Below the pieces are notes generated by a model. That model was not told where the DNA came from and ran no database searches. It saw only the letters and a program-made list of their open reading frames with translations. From Ochrobactrum vermis (lineage in GTDB: Bacteria; Pseudomonadota; Alphaproteobacteria; Rhizobiales; Rhizobiaceae), in assembly GCF_002975205.1 (NCBI RefSeq), contig NZ_PCOC01000001.1:2770957-2834956 (forward strand): a stretch of DNA of 64,000 bases. Reading direction: 5' to 3'. Numbering within the stretch: position 1 is the stretch's first letter; each line of letters begins with the position of its first letter. Positions 40,064 through 48,490 of this stretch are shown in pieces. The position numbers and the translations under genes are program-made.

Positions 40064-40843
40064 ATGCGTAAGTTATTCATCGCCGCGACCGTTCTTGCCG
40101 TTTTTACCGCCGGCAGTGCCTTTGCAAAAACAGTCCGGGTCGCAGTTACCCCCGGGCCGCATGCCCAGATCATGGAAAAGGTGAAGGAAGTCGCTGAAAA
40201 GAACGGTCTTGAAATCGATATTCAGGAATTCTCCGACTATGTCATCCCGAACATGGCGCTCGCGGACGGCGCGCTGGAAGCCAACTCTTTTCAGCATAAG
40301 CCTTATCTGGACAATCAGGTCGCCGATCGCGGCTTCGACATTGTGAGCGTTGCCGAGACCGTCAATTTTCCGATGGGTATGTATTCGAAGAAGCTGAAGA
40401 ATATTTCCGAGCTGGCCGAAGGCGCGACGATTGCGATCCCCAACGATCCGACCAATGGTGGTCGTGCTTTGCTCGTTCTTGCCGAAAACGGCATCATCAA
40501 GCTCGATCCTGCCAAGGGATTGAAGGTCAGCGCCCTCGACATCATCGAGAACCCGAAGAGCCTCAAATTCGTTGAACTCGATGCGGCACAGCTTCCGCGT
40601 TCGATGGAAGATGTCGATGCTGCTGTCATCAATACCAATTATGCCATGGAAGCAGGCCTGAACCCCGCGGCCGATCCGCTGGTACGGGAAGGCGAGAAGG
40701 CGCCTTACGTCAATATTCTCGTCGTTCGCGCTGCCGACAAGGATGCCGATTGGGTTAAAACCCTGATTTCATCCTATCACAGCGATGAAGTGAAAGAATT
40801 TATTGCCACGACATTCAAGGGATCGGTGATCCCCGCCTGGTGA
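40064..40843 (+). CDS. MetQ/NlpA-family substrate-binding protein
   Basis: Periplasmic binding protein of the methionine-uptake (MetQ, NlpA lipoprotein) family, 259 residues. Signal peptide MRKLFIAATVLAVFTAGSAFA with Sec-type cleavage after AFA; no lipobox cysteine, unlike E. coli MetQ. Core shows GPHAQIMEKVKEVAEKNGL, ALADGALEANSFQHKPYLD and AIPNDPTNGGRALLVLAENG, all family blocks. AAGGAGATATC-ATG fixes the start. No metN or metI lies nearby, so it is an orphan binding protein here; ligand methionine is an inference. Confidence 0.9.
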   Translation: MRKLFIAATVLAVFTAGSAFAKTVRVAVTPGPHAQIMEKVKEVAEKNGLEIDIQEFSDYVIPNMALADGALEANSFQHKPYLDNQVADRGFDIVSVAETVNFPMGMYSKKLKNISELAEGATIAIPNDPTNGGRALLVLAENGIIKLDPAKGLKVSALDIIENPKSLKFVELDAAQLPRSMEDVDAAVINTNYAMEAGLNPAADPLVREGEKAPYVNILVVRAADKDADWVKTLISSYHSDEVKEFIATTFKGSVIPAW

Positions 40844-40858
40844 GACGTTGGAGTGGCG

Positions 40859-40886
40859 GCGGGGCGATTTTTCGCCCCGCTCTTCT
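40859..40886. terminator. Terminator after metQ-like gene (bidirectional)
   Basis: GCGGGGCG pairs with CGCCCCGC around ATTTTT, followed by TCTTC; it also lies at the end of the convergent GNAT gene. Confidence 0.75.
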
Positions 40887-40887
40887 A

Positions 40888-41337
40888 TCAGGCTTTCAGG
40901 TCCATCCGGATATTGCGAAAGGGAAGGCCGTTGTCATCTTTCGATCGCTGACCGGTAATCTTGAAGCCGAGGCGGTTGTAGAAGTGATACGCCCGCTCGT
41001 TATCGGCATAGACTTCAAGCGATAATTCACCCTTCAATGTCAGGGCGTGGCGGATCAGAATCTGCCCCACACCAGAGCCTTGACGCTCAGGGTCGACAAA
41101 CAGCCCGCCGATGAAACAATCCAGCAGGCCAATAAAACCGACCGGACTGTCATCGATGGTGGCAACCCATGTTTCCGCCTTTTCGAGATAGACATCCTCG
41201 ATGAGTTGACGCTGATCTTGAAGCCGACCTTCTCCAAGAAAAGAATGTGCTTCCAGTGAGGCACGATACCAGATGGACGATAAAGATGGTTTATCCGATG
41301 CCCGATAGGCACGGATTGTCACGTCGTGATTTTTCAT
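40888..41337 (-). CDS. GNAT-family N-acetyltransferase
   Basis: Cytosolic acetyltransferase of 149 residues from ATG 41337. Acetyl-CoA loop DPERQGSGVGQILIRHAL follows strand FIGGLFVD; the C-terminal NERAYHFYNRLGFKITGQRS is typical of the RimI-like subgroup (often called YjaB/PhnO-like). Substrate unknown. The frame is open to 41391, but MKNHDVTIRAYRASD is the usual family N-terminus. Converges with the metQ-like gene. Confidence 0.85.
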   Translation of the reverse strand: MKNHDVTIRAYRASDKPSLSSIWYRASLEAHSFLGEGRLQDQRQLIEDVYLEKAETWVATIDDSPVGFIGLLDCFIGGLFVDPERQGSGVGQILIRHALTLKGELSLEVYADNERAYHFYNRLGFKITGQRSKDDNGLPFRNIRMDLKA

Positions 41338-41524
41338 GATTTTCCAGAGTTTTGGATATGCACAGGAGTTCCGCCGCATGGGCGGGTTCAAATCCGTTAA
41401 AACGGTAGCGATGAACGTCTGCGCATAAAACTCCTTCGAAATTCAATTTATTTGCAATATCGGTTTGCGTCGGGAGAAGTCAAGCTTCGCCAGTGCCGTT
41501 ATCCCGCTTCTGCAGAAAGCCGGG

Positions 41525-42097
41525 TCAATCAAAGACCTCGCCCGGGTAAACGCCCCAGAGATCCGATTGCTTTATCCACCCGCGGACGCCGCCCATATCC
41601 AACCGGCACCATTGGCCGGTGCATTCACGCACCGTGCCGACCACACCCGGCTCAATCTCGGCGGCAAGTCCCGATGTGTCGCTGGCGTCGCGGCGCATAT
41701 TGATCATCGCCCCCTGATCGTTTTTGAGCCAGGGCGCTGTGATGGCGGTTCTCTTGCCGGAAAGAAGCGACTGGTAGACCCAGCCTTCTGTGCCGTCGGC
41801 ATCGCGGATACGACGCCAGTTGTCATATTCCTGGATGATCTCGACCGGCAGCCCTGCCTTCATGAAGAGCCATGAAACCGCATAGTCGCGCCCCGGGCCG
41901 ATACGCAGATTGACGCGAGCCGGTTTAAGGCTGACGAAACGCGGCACCGGAAGCCCGCTTGCGCCGACAGTGGTGCCTGCGGGCTCTGCAGCTTGCGCTC
42001 CATGCTCGTGTGAGGCGCCAAGCGGTGCCAGAATGAGAAAAAATGCCAGAAAGCCAAGCGTGGCCATCAAAAAGCGTTGCGAAAGTACTCTGTACAA
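41525..42097 (-). CDS. Exported SH3-domain protein
   Basis: Periplasmic protein of about 190 residues with a signal peptide (hydrophobic core MATLGFLAFFLILAPLGA) and two bacterial SH3-like repeats, VNLRIGPGRDYAVSWLFMKA and MINMRRDASDTSGLAAEI, each ending in a Trp-rich strand (GWVYQSLL; GWIKQSDLWG). Such domains bind cell-wall peptides. Start uncertain: TTG 42097 has GAGAGG seven bases upstream and adds the basic n-region YRVLSQR; ATG 42067 is next. The longer frame to 42289 is not supported. Confidence 0.8.
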   Translation of the reverse strand: MYRVLSQRFLMATLGFLAFFLILAPLGASHEHGAQAAEPAGTTVGASGLPVPRFVSLKPARVNLRIGPGRDYAVSWLFMKAGLPVEIIQEYDNWRRIRDADGTEGWVYQSLLSGKRTAITAPWLKNDQGAMINMRRDASDTSGLAAEIEPGVVGTVRECTGQWCRLDMGGVRGWIKQSDLWGVYPGEVFD

Positions 42098-42393
42098 ACT
42101 GCGACCTCTCGCCGTCCTGTCACGGCAGAACGGTAGTAGCTTCAGCAGTTTAAGGGGGCTGCGAGGCGACGTTGCCGTCCTGTTTTCAGGCCGTTTATCC
42201 ATCTGTGTGCAACAGATCGAAATACGGCCTAATTGTTTGATTTTAAATGTATCTTTTCGGAAAACCATCGTGGTTTTTCCAAGAGACACCTGAAGTTTCC
42301 GGTTTTTCTTTGTCTTTGCCGCTTCGCCTTGATAGAGATGTTCAGCCGAAGCAATATCCCATATTGCACCGCCTTGGTTAAGGAGGTCTCAAC

Positions 42394-42618
42394 ATGAAGC
42401 TTCGGTTAACGCATTTCCCGGAAAAGTGGGAGTCGGTTTTCCGCTGGGAATGTGCAGGAAATTTCTTGGAGCGCGACCTGTCAGTTGGTTACAATACGGG
42501 CTGTTCCAGGGGCTTTGCTCAACGATGGGGTGGAGATGTCGAACAAGAAGAAACCGCTGGTCGTTCTTACGCGAAAATTGCCGGACCCAGTGGAAACCCG
42601 GATGCGGGAACTGTTTGA
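42394..42618 (+). other. Short frame behind a perfect Shine-Dalgarno, running into the dehydrogenase gene
   Basis: AAGGAGGTCTCAAC-ATG at 42394 is the strongest ribosome site in the area, yet it opens a 74-codon frame (MKLRLTHFPEKWE...) that crosses a repeat fragment and overlaps the dehydrogenase start in another frame. No family is recognisable. It may be a leader peptide or a gene start displaced by repeat insertion. Confidence 0.3.
42409..42456. repeat. Mosaic repeat fragment, copy 4
   Basis: GCATTTCCCGGAAAAGTGGG and CGGTTTTCCGCTGGGAATGTGC correspond to the first module of the element near 60.0 kb. Confidence 0.5.
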
Positions 42619-43540
42619 TGCGCGTCTGAACATAGACGACCACCGCATGAATCAGCCGGAAGTCATCGCTGCGATGAAGGAAGCGGACGTTCTGGTGCCT
42701 TGCATCACCGACGTTATCGACGCCGCAGCAATCGAGCAGGCGGGCCCCAACCTCAAGCTGATCGCGAATTTCGGCAATGGCGTGGACAATATCGATGTCG
42801 CCGCCGCCGCGAAACGCGGTATCACCGTCACCAATACGCCGAATGTCCTCACCGAGGACACAGCCGACATGACCCTGGCGCTGTTGCTGTCGGTGCCAAG
42901 ACGTCTGGTGGAAGGCGCCAATGTGCTCAATGAGCGCCACGGACAATGGCCGGGCTGGTCGCCGACCTGGATGCTCGGACGGCGCATCTGGGGCAAACGC
43001 CTCGGCATTGTCGGCATGGGACGCATCGGTACAGCGGTCGCTCGGCGCGCCAAGGCTTTCGGGCTTTCCATTCACTATCACAACCGCAAGCGTGTCAATC
43101 CGCAGGTCGAGGAAGAGCTGGAAGCGACCTACTGGGATAGTCTCGACCAGATGCTGGCCCGGATGGATATCATCTCGGTCAATTGCCCATCCACGCCCGC
43201 TACATTCCATTTGCTATCCGCGCGCCGCATCGCGCTGATGCAGCCGACCGCCTATATGGTTAATACGGCCCGCGGCCAGATCATCGACGAGAACGCGCTG
43301 ATCGAGCTCATCGAGCAGGGCAAGCTTGCCGGAGCAGGGCTGGACGTGTTCGAGAACGAACCGGCGGTTAATCCGCGCCTGCTGGCCCTCGCCGAAAAAG
43401 GCAAGGTCGTCCTGCTGCCGCATATGGGCTCGGCCACAATGGAAGGCCGCATCGATATGGGCGACAAGGTTATCATCAATATCAAGGCTTTTGTCGACGG
43501 GCATCGCCCGCCCGACCGCGTATTGCCGAACCGGGTTTAG
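42536..43540 (+). CDS. D-2-hydroxyacid dehydrogenase (glyoxylate/hydroxypyruvate reductase type)
   Basis: NAD(P)-dependent reductase, 334 residues. Rossmann motif GIVGMGRIGTAVARRAKAFG, catalytic Arg in VNTARGQIIDENALIELI, Glu in AGAGLDVFENEPAVN and His in LLPHMGSAT. Closest to D-glycerate dehydrogenase / glyoxylate reductase enzymes of Rhizobiales; the substrate is an inference. ATG 42536 gives the family length, though GGTGGAG touches it closely and GTG 42530 is possible. The TAG stop merges into a repeat (TAGAGC). Confidence 0.9.
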   Translation: MSNKKKPLVVLTRKLPDPVETRMRELFDARLNIDDHRMNQPEVIAAMKEADVLVPCITDVIDAAAIEQAGPNLKLIANFGNGVDNIDVAAAAKRGITVTNTPNVLTEDTADMTLALLLSVPRRLVEGANVLNERHGQWPGWSPTWMLGRRIWGKRLGIVGMGRIGTAVARRAKAFGLSIHYHNRKRVNPQVEEELEATYWDSLDQMLARMDIISVNCPSTPATFHLLSARRIALMQPTAYMVNTARGQIIDENALIELIEQGKLAGAGLDVFENEPAVNPRLLALAEKGKVVLLPHMGSATMEGRIDMGDKVIINIKAFVDGHRPPDRVLPNRV

Positions 43541-43597
43541 AGCATTTCCAGCAAAAGTGCGAAGCGGCTTTGCGAAGGATAATGCGCACAAAAAATA
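43541..43597. repeat. Mosaic repeat, copy 5
   Basis: AGCATTTCCAGCAAAAGTGCG and TTTTGCG-like tract, ATAATGCGCACAAAAAATAG and AGCTCTAG match the first module of copy 1; it starts at the dehydrogenase stop codon. Confidence 0.6.
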
Positions 43598-43600
43598 GCT

Positions 43601-44443
43601 CTAGCTTTTCCGGCTCGCGGTTTTCGTCTCGTTGACGTTCTTGCCATCGATGAAACGCAGCACCGTATGTGCATAAAGGCGCGGATTTTCGACAGGGACG
43701 CCGTGTCCGGCATCGGGCAGGATGATCAGTTGGGCACCCGGTATCTGGCTGGCGATGAATTCCGTATGGTCGCGCGTGATGGCCGTATCGCGGTCGCCGA
43801 TGACGATTGCAGTGCGAACGCGGATATCCGACAGGTCTTCATCGGTGTAGTTCGGCTCATTTGCCCAGAGCGCATGAATTTCCTTGTCGATGCTCTCATA
43901 GTGGCGCAGTTCCGGTATCGGCTTTCCTTCGGCACGAGCCTCGGTATAGCCCGTATTGCCATCGGGCGTGACATTGGCCGCCTGCGCGAACAGGCTTTTC
44001 AACCGTTCCGGATAACGCATGGCGATATCGAGGCCGATAATGCCGCCATCGCTCCAGCCGACAAGATCGACCTTGCCGATGTGGAGAAAATCAAGCAGCG
44101 CGACATAGTCATCGGCCATCAATCCGTAGGTGATTGGATCTTCGGTGCGGGTTGAATGTCCCTGTCCGCGACTATCGGCAACGATCACGGTGTGGTGACG
44201 CGCAAGGATCGGTAGCTGCGCATCCCACACATGCTGGTCGGACAGGCCGCCGGGAATAAGCAGGATTGGCGATCCCTTGCCGACGATCCGGTAATACATC
44301 TGGATGCCGTTGACTTCGGCAAAGGCGGCAGGGGACGCGGGAATGGTCATGCGCGCAATTCTCTCAGTCGAAACGGGGGAGGGGAAAGACAAGGCAAAGC
44401 CGACCAGCAAGGCGGCTATCGTCAATGTCGTCTTTCCCTTCAT
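43601..44443 (-). CDS. Exported alpha/beta hydrolase
   Basis: Alpha/beta-hydrolase fold enzyme, 280 residues, with an N-terminal hydrophobic export signal (TLTIAALLVGFALSFPSPV). Catalytic triad candidates: nucleophile Ser in VGWSDGGIIG, Asp in IVIGDRDTAI and His in DAGHGVPVENP. Oxyanion region PILLIPGGLSDQHVW. Looks like an esterase/haloperoxidase-type member; substrate unknown. Minus strand, 32 bp after the NlpC/P60 gene. Confidence 0.87.
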   Translation of the reverse strand: MKGKTTLTIAALLVGFALSFPSPVSTERIARMTIPASPAAFAEVNGIQMYYRIVGKGSPILLIPGGLSDQHVWDAQLPILARHHTVIVADSRGQGHSTRTEDPITYGLMADDYVALLDFLHIGKVDLVGWSDGGIIGLDIAMRYPERLKSLFAQAANVTPDGNTGYTEARAEGKPIPELRHYESIDKEIHALWANEPNYTDEDLSDIRVRTAIVIGDRDTAITRDHTEFIASQIPGAQLIILPDAGHGVPVENPRLYAHTVLRFIDGKNVNETKTASRKS

Positions 44444-44475
44444 GGGTCCCGGTCTCTTGTTGGAGCATCTACAAG

Positions 44476-45336
44476 TCAGGGCCTGCGGATAAGTGTCGGC
44501 AGATCATAGAGATAAGCAATTCGCTTGATCGCATCCTGAAGCGGTTCCAGCGTGACCGTCATCGTGTGTCCGCTCGCATGGATCAGCATATCGTGGGAGG
44601 CGCAGATGGCGACATGGCCCTTCCAGAAGACAAGATCGCCGCGCTTCAGGTTGGAGTAAGTCGCATCGGGTTCGACGATTTCGCCGAGCGTATTCTGCTG
44701 CATGTCCGAATCGCGCAGGACTTTGCGGCCCGCCACCCACATGGACAGTTGCACAAGGCCGGAACAATCGATGCCGAAGCTCGACGTGCCGCCCCACAGA
44801 TAGGGCGTGTGAAGAAGGGTTTCTGCGACGGCCACATAGTCTGCCGCATGTTCACTGACCGGCGCAAGATGGCTCGCAATCAGGGCTTCGCCGCTTTCCA
44901 GAATCGCATATTTCGTGCCGCGCGTCTCTGCGGCGCCGACGATGCGCGCGCGTGAACCGAGTGACAGTGCCTTGGTATGCGGGAAGCGGAGATCGGCACC
45001 GGGATAAACGAAGGTGCGCGGCACAATGACCAGATGCGTTTCGGTTCCAGCGGGTTGTTCCAGCGCGGCAGCGGAGACGTAACCGGTATAGCCGTCGCGT
45101 TCGGCCTGCACCCACGACCAGCCGTCCATTTCCTCAAAGACGCGGACGCGATCACCAAAGATCATCTGTGTCTGCGGCCCGCTATCCATACGCGGTTCGG
45201 CACGCAGATCGACAACGGACGCGGAAACCTGCATCGGCGTTCCGGCGGTAAAACGCGCCGCTTCCACCTGACCGGTCAGCCGTTCATCGGCGAGGTCAGG
45301 GCGGTAGGCGTTGAGGCGGCGGTCGAGCATGGTCAA
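44476..45336 (-). CDS. NlpC/P60-family peptidase with SH3 domains
   Basis: Predicted cell-wall endopeptidase of 286 residues. N-terminal half carries SH3-like strands (SASVVDLRAEPRMDSG; GWSWVQAERDGYTGYV); the C-terminal NlpC/P60 domain has catalytic Cys in GIDCSGLVQ, His in FWKGHVAI and a third polar residue His in MLIHASGH. No signal peptide, a common feature of this branch (dipeptidyl-peptidase VI-like, cytosolic murein-peptide recycling). TTG 45336 overlaps the preceding stop (TTGA) and is eight bases from GGAG; ATG 45330 is the alternative. Confidence 0.9.
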   Translation of the reverse strand: MTMLDRRLNAYRPDLADERLTGQVEAARFTAGTPMQVSASVVDLRAEPRMDSGPQTQMIFGDRVRVFEEMDGWSWVQAERDGYTGYVSAAALEQPAGTETHLVIVPRTFVYPGADLRFPHTKALSLGSRARIVGAAETRGTKYAILESGEALIASHLAPVSEHAADYVAVAETLLHTPYLWGGTSSFGIDCSGLVQLSMWVAGRKVLRDSDMQQNTLGEIVEPDATYSNLKRGDLVFWKGHVAICASHDMLIHASGHTMTVTLEPLQDAIKRIAYLYDLPTLIRRP

Positions 45337-45683
45337 AGTGGTAACTCCCTGGCTTTGGCGATCACCAGATCACCCAGTCTTTCAACATAAAGTGCACCGG
45401 CGACTGTCCTCTTTACTAGCACATTTCGCCGATCTTTTTCATCACGATGCCGGGAGACGAAATCAAGCGCGCCCATTGTGTCGAGCGCGCGGGTAATGAC
45501 CGGCTTGGTGACATCCAGTTTTGCTGCAAGTCCCCGCACGGTATGCGGCGGGGGCTCCAGATAGATGGTCAGGAGAATGGCTGCCTGTCGCGTGGTAAGA
45601 TCGGGCATCTCGTCACGCACCTGTTCCAGCGACAGGGTCCTCAGCAATGTCAGCGCCTGCAACGGCTTCAGTTCAATTGGCAT
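45333..45683 (-). CDS. MarR-family winged-helix regulator
   Basis: 116-residue DNA-binding protein. Winged helix: LTTRQAAILLTIYLEPPPHT, LAAKLDVTKPVITRALDTM (recognition helix) and wing SRHRDEKDRRNVLVK. Short for MarR, with reduced dimer helices. Stop overlaps the start of the NlpC/P60 gene, so the two are coupled and the regulator probably acts on this pair. Ligand unknown. Confidence 0.85.
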   Translation of the reverse strand: MPIELKPLQALTLLRTLSLEQVRDEMPDLTTRQAAILLTIYLEPPPHTVRGLAAKLDVTKPVITRALDTMGALDFVSRHRDEKDRRNVLVKRTVAGALYVERLGDLVIAKARELPL

Positions 45684-45769
45684 CCGGTTCCACCAAAAAA
45701 CGGGGATTGTTTCGGAACCGTTTTATTCAATCTGCTTTCGGCGTTTCACGCAAGTGAATTCGGGCGAAT

Positions 45770-47152
45770 TCAGCGCGCCGGGTAGCGTTCCTTCAAAAAC
45801 TGGTAAAGAGCGCGAATGGCTTGTGCCTCTCCACCGACTGGCGAGGCGGGCTTTTCCACCGGCACCCAGCCGAAAATGTCGAAATGCGCCCATCCTTGAG
45901 CCTTATCGACAAATTTACTGAGGAAAAGTGCTGCTGTCACCGATCCGGCAAAGCCATCGGTGGTTACATTGTTGATGTCGGCGATCCGTGAGGACAGTTT
46001 TTGCGCATAGGGCTTCCACAGCGGCATCCGCCATAGCGGGTCTGCCGTGGCATCCGCACTTTGTGCAATCGAAGCGGCAAGTCCGTCATCATGCGTATAA
46101 AATGGCGGCAGATCGGGACCGAGCGCAACACGCGCAGCCCCCGTCAGCGTTGCCATGTCGATCAGGAGTGCAGGCTCCTCTTCATCGGCAAGCGCAAGCG
46201 CATCGGCAAGAACCAGACGGCCTTCTGCATCGGTATTGCCGATTTCGACAGTCAGTCCCTTGCGGCTTTGCAGCACGTCGCCCGGACGGAAGGCATTTCC
46301 GGCAATCGAATTTTCCACCGCCGGGATCAACACGCGCAGCCGCACCGGCAATTGCGCATCCATGATCATGGAGGCGAGCCCCAGCACATTGGCGGCACCG
46401 CCCATGTCCTTCTTCATCAAGAGCATGCCACTTGCCGGTTTGATGTCGAGACCGCCGGTGTCGAAGCAGACGCCCTTGCCAACCAGCGTGATTTTCGGAT
46501 CGCTTGCTTTGCCCCAGGTGAGATCGATCAGGCGAGGCGCAATAGCGCCAGCGCGACCGACCGCATGGATCATGGGGAAATTCTTCTCCAAAAGCGCATC
46601 GCCTTCGGTGACGGCAATGTCAGCCTTGTGTCTCTTCGCCAGTTCACGAGCGGCTTTTTCGAGAGCATCCGGTCCCATATCGTTGGTCGGTGTGTTGATG
46701 AGATCGCGCACCAGCGTCACCGCAGTGGAGATGCGACGGATTTCGGCCTCATCCACCCCATCTGGCAAGGCAAGGCGGATCGCCTTGCCATTTGCCTTGC
46801 GATAGCGCGTGAAACTATAGCCACCCATCAAGAAGCCCAGAACCGCCAGTCCAGCCTCATCAATCGTGCCGTCAATATGCCAGTCTCCGTCTGGAAGACC
46901 GCGCGCAAGCTTTCCAGCCAGAAGCTGCGACTGACTGCCCTTTTCCTCATCTCCTGTTCCAAAAAACGCACCCGATACCAATCCGCCGGCACCGGGGAGG
47001 ACGAGCACACGTCCGGCTTCTCCGTCAAAGCCGTTGGATTTCGCCCAGACAACCGCATCGGCGGGAAGGCTGGAGGTTTCCAGTCCGCCTTTCGGCGTAA
47101 ACCAGATCGGGCGGCTTTGTTCGGATTTTCGGGAAAGAAGTTCGACAGACAT
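45770..47152 (-). CDS. M17 leucyl aminopeptidase family protein
   Basis: Cytosolic dizinc aminopeptidase, 460 residues. Metal and catalytic residues are visible: Lys/Asp in LVGKGVCFDTGGLDIKP, Lys-Lys-Asp in LLMKKDMGGAANVLG and NTDAEGRLVLADAL (Asp, Glu, Arg). N-terminal domain is short and divergent, as in the PepB-like alphaproteobacterial branch. ATG 47152 is chosen over the upstream 47188 start because MSVELLSRK begins the family N-terminus. Confidence 0.92.
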   Translation of the reverse strand: MSVELLSRKSEQSRPIWFTPKGGLETSSLPADAVVWAKSNGFDGEAGRVLVLPGAGGLVSGAFFGTGDEEKGSQSQLLAGKLARGLPDGDWHIDGTIDEAGLAVLGFLMGGYSFTRYRKANGKAIRLALPDGVDEAEIRRISTAVTLVRDLINTPTNDMGPDALEKAARELAKRHKADIAVTEGDALLEKNFPMIHAVGRAGAIAPRLIDLTWGKASDPKITLVGKGVCFDTGGLDIKPASGMLLMKKDMGGAANVLGLASMIMDAQLPVRLRVLIPAVENSIAGNAFRPGDVLQSRKGLTVEIGNTDAEGRLVLADALALADEEEPALLIDMATLTGAARVALGPDLPPFYTHDDGLAASIAQSADATADPLWRMPLWKPYAQKLSSRIADINNVTTDGFAGSVTAALFLSKFVDKAQGWAHFDIFGWVPVEKPASPVGGEAQAIRALYQFLKERYPAR

Positions 47153-47274
47153 GATGCTCTTTCTGACCAAATAAGCGATGTCCGGCAAAAGCGCTGGGGT
47201 TTTGTCGGAAGTTCATAAAAACAAACAGATAGCGCGATTATTGCCGTGCGGAAACAGAAACCGCAATCGCTTTA

Positions 47275-47285
47275 TTAACCAATCA
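47275..47285 (+). promoter_or_regulatory. TTAACCAATCA motif upstream of tadD
   Basis: TTAACCAATCA, followed at 47290 by GGGTTAAC, 94 bp before tadD. The identical 11-mer occurs inverted at 58733-58743 between the pilin and secretin N-domain genes, and a shortened form at 58678. TTAACC resembles a CtrA half-site. Confidence 0.5.
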
Positions 47286-47378
47286 TTAGGGTTAACAGAT
47301 TATTGATTTAGCAGGAATTGGGCTTGAGGGTGACTAAAGCATGTTGGATGCGCGACACGCTTTGGCAGGAGAGGCGGG

Positions 47379-48185
47379 ATGCTGAACATCGTTCGAAAAG
47401 ACGCTATCGCAACACGCCTTGGCTTCGCCTGTATTCTTTCAGCACTGGTACTTTCCGGCTGCACATCCGTCGACCGGACTACGACCGGTTCGGTGCGCCG
47501 CGCGGCAACAGTTGCCACTTTCGATCACATGAACGACGCGCAGCTTGCCGCCATGGCCGGGCGGCTCGGGGCGCAATATGAGCGCAATCCGAAGGATCGC
47601 CAGACGGCGCTCAACTATGCCAATGTGCTGACGCGCCTTGGCCGCAACGATCAGGCGCTGGCCGTCATGCGGGCACTCGCCATTGTCTATCCGAAAGATC
47701 AGGCCGTTCTTGCGGCTTATGGCAAGGCGCTTGCAGGCGCTGGCCAGTTCGACGGCGCGCTTGATGCCGTTCGCCGTGCACAGAACCCGGCCTATCCCGA
47801 TTGGAAACTGGTTTCCGCAGAAGGTGCTGTTCTCGACCAGATGGGCCGGAAGGAGGAGGCGCGCGCGACTTATCAAAAGGCGTTGCAGCTTCAGCCGAAT
47901 GAACCATCGATCATCTCCAATATGGGGATGTCCTATCTTCTGGCCGGTGATGCGCGAACGGCCGAGACCTATTTCAAGCAGGCCGCAGCTGCGCCCGGTG
48001 CGGACAGCCGTGTGCGTCAGAACCTTGCCCTGTCCGTCGGCCTGCAGGGCCGGTTTCAGGAAGCCGAAGCGATTGCCGCGCGCGAGATTTCTCCGCAGCA
48101 GGCCAAGGCCAATACGGATTATCTCCGTTCCATGCTGGCACAACAGAACTCCTGGAACATGCTCAAGGACAAGTCGAAGGGCTGA
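47379..48185 (+). CDS. tadD: TPR lipoprotein, TadD-like pilus assembly protein
   Basis: Lipoprotein of 268 residues; signal sequence with lipobox LVLSGC at Cys28. Four to five TPR-like helix pairs fill residues 75-230 (QTALNYANVLTRLGRNDQAL; AVLAAYGKALAGAGQFDGAL; EPSIISNMGMSYLLAGDARTAE). TadD lipoproteins help assemble the Tad secretin. Assignment rests on lipobox, TPRs and the convergent tad cluster. ATG 47379 follows CAGGAGAGGCGGG. The IS element starts 10 bp after its stop. Confidence 0.88.
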   Translation: MLNIVRKDAIATRLGFACILSALVLSGCTSVDRTTTGSVRRAATVATFDHMNDAQLAAMAGRLGAQYERNPKDRQTALNYANVLTRLGRNDQALAVMRALAIVYPKDQAVLAAYGKALAGAGQFDGALDAVRRAQNPAYPDWKLVSAEGAVLDQMGRKEEARATYQKALQLQPNEPSIISNMGMSYLLAGDARTAETYFKQAAAAPGADSRVRQNLALSVGLQGRFQEAEAIAAREISPQQAKANTDYLRSMLAQQNSWNMLKDKSKG

Positions 48186-48204
48186 GTCCCCTCACATGGG
48201 GATA

Positions 48205-48490
48205 TTTAAGTCAAGGTTGTTGTTCGTGCTACATCAGCATTCTCCACCCTATCGGTATCCAGGTTCTGAGCCATACTGCATGACGCGGCTCGACATCCGA
48301 GCCTGATCAACCTCACATCCGGTCGCCGTTGTATGCGGCTACACCAATATCCCGCTTACGGCGGGCAAGGCTCAGGACAACGGGACCTTTCTTTAAAACG
48401 GCATTTCGCCAGGGGACTCATCGGTCCGTTGACCCGGATCCGCCGGAACTGATCAGGCTCCGGAAGATTTCAGAATAGGTTTGCGTAGTA
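48205..48490 (-). other. Non-coding 3' region of the IS110 element
   Basis: Roughly 290 bp without an ORF between the left terminal repeat and the transposase stop. In many IS110-family elements such non-coding regions encode a structured guide RNA; none was modelled here. Confidence 0.35.
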
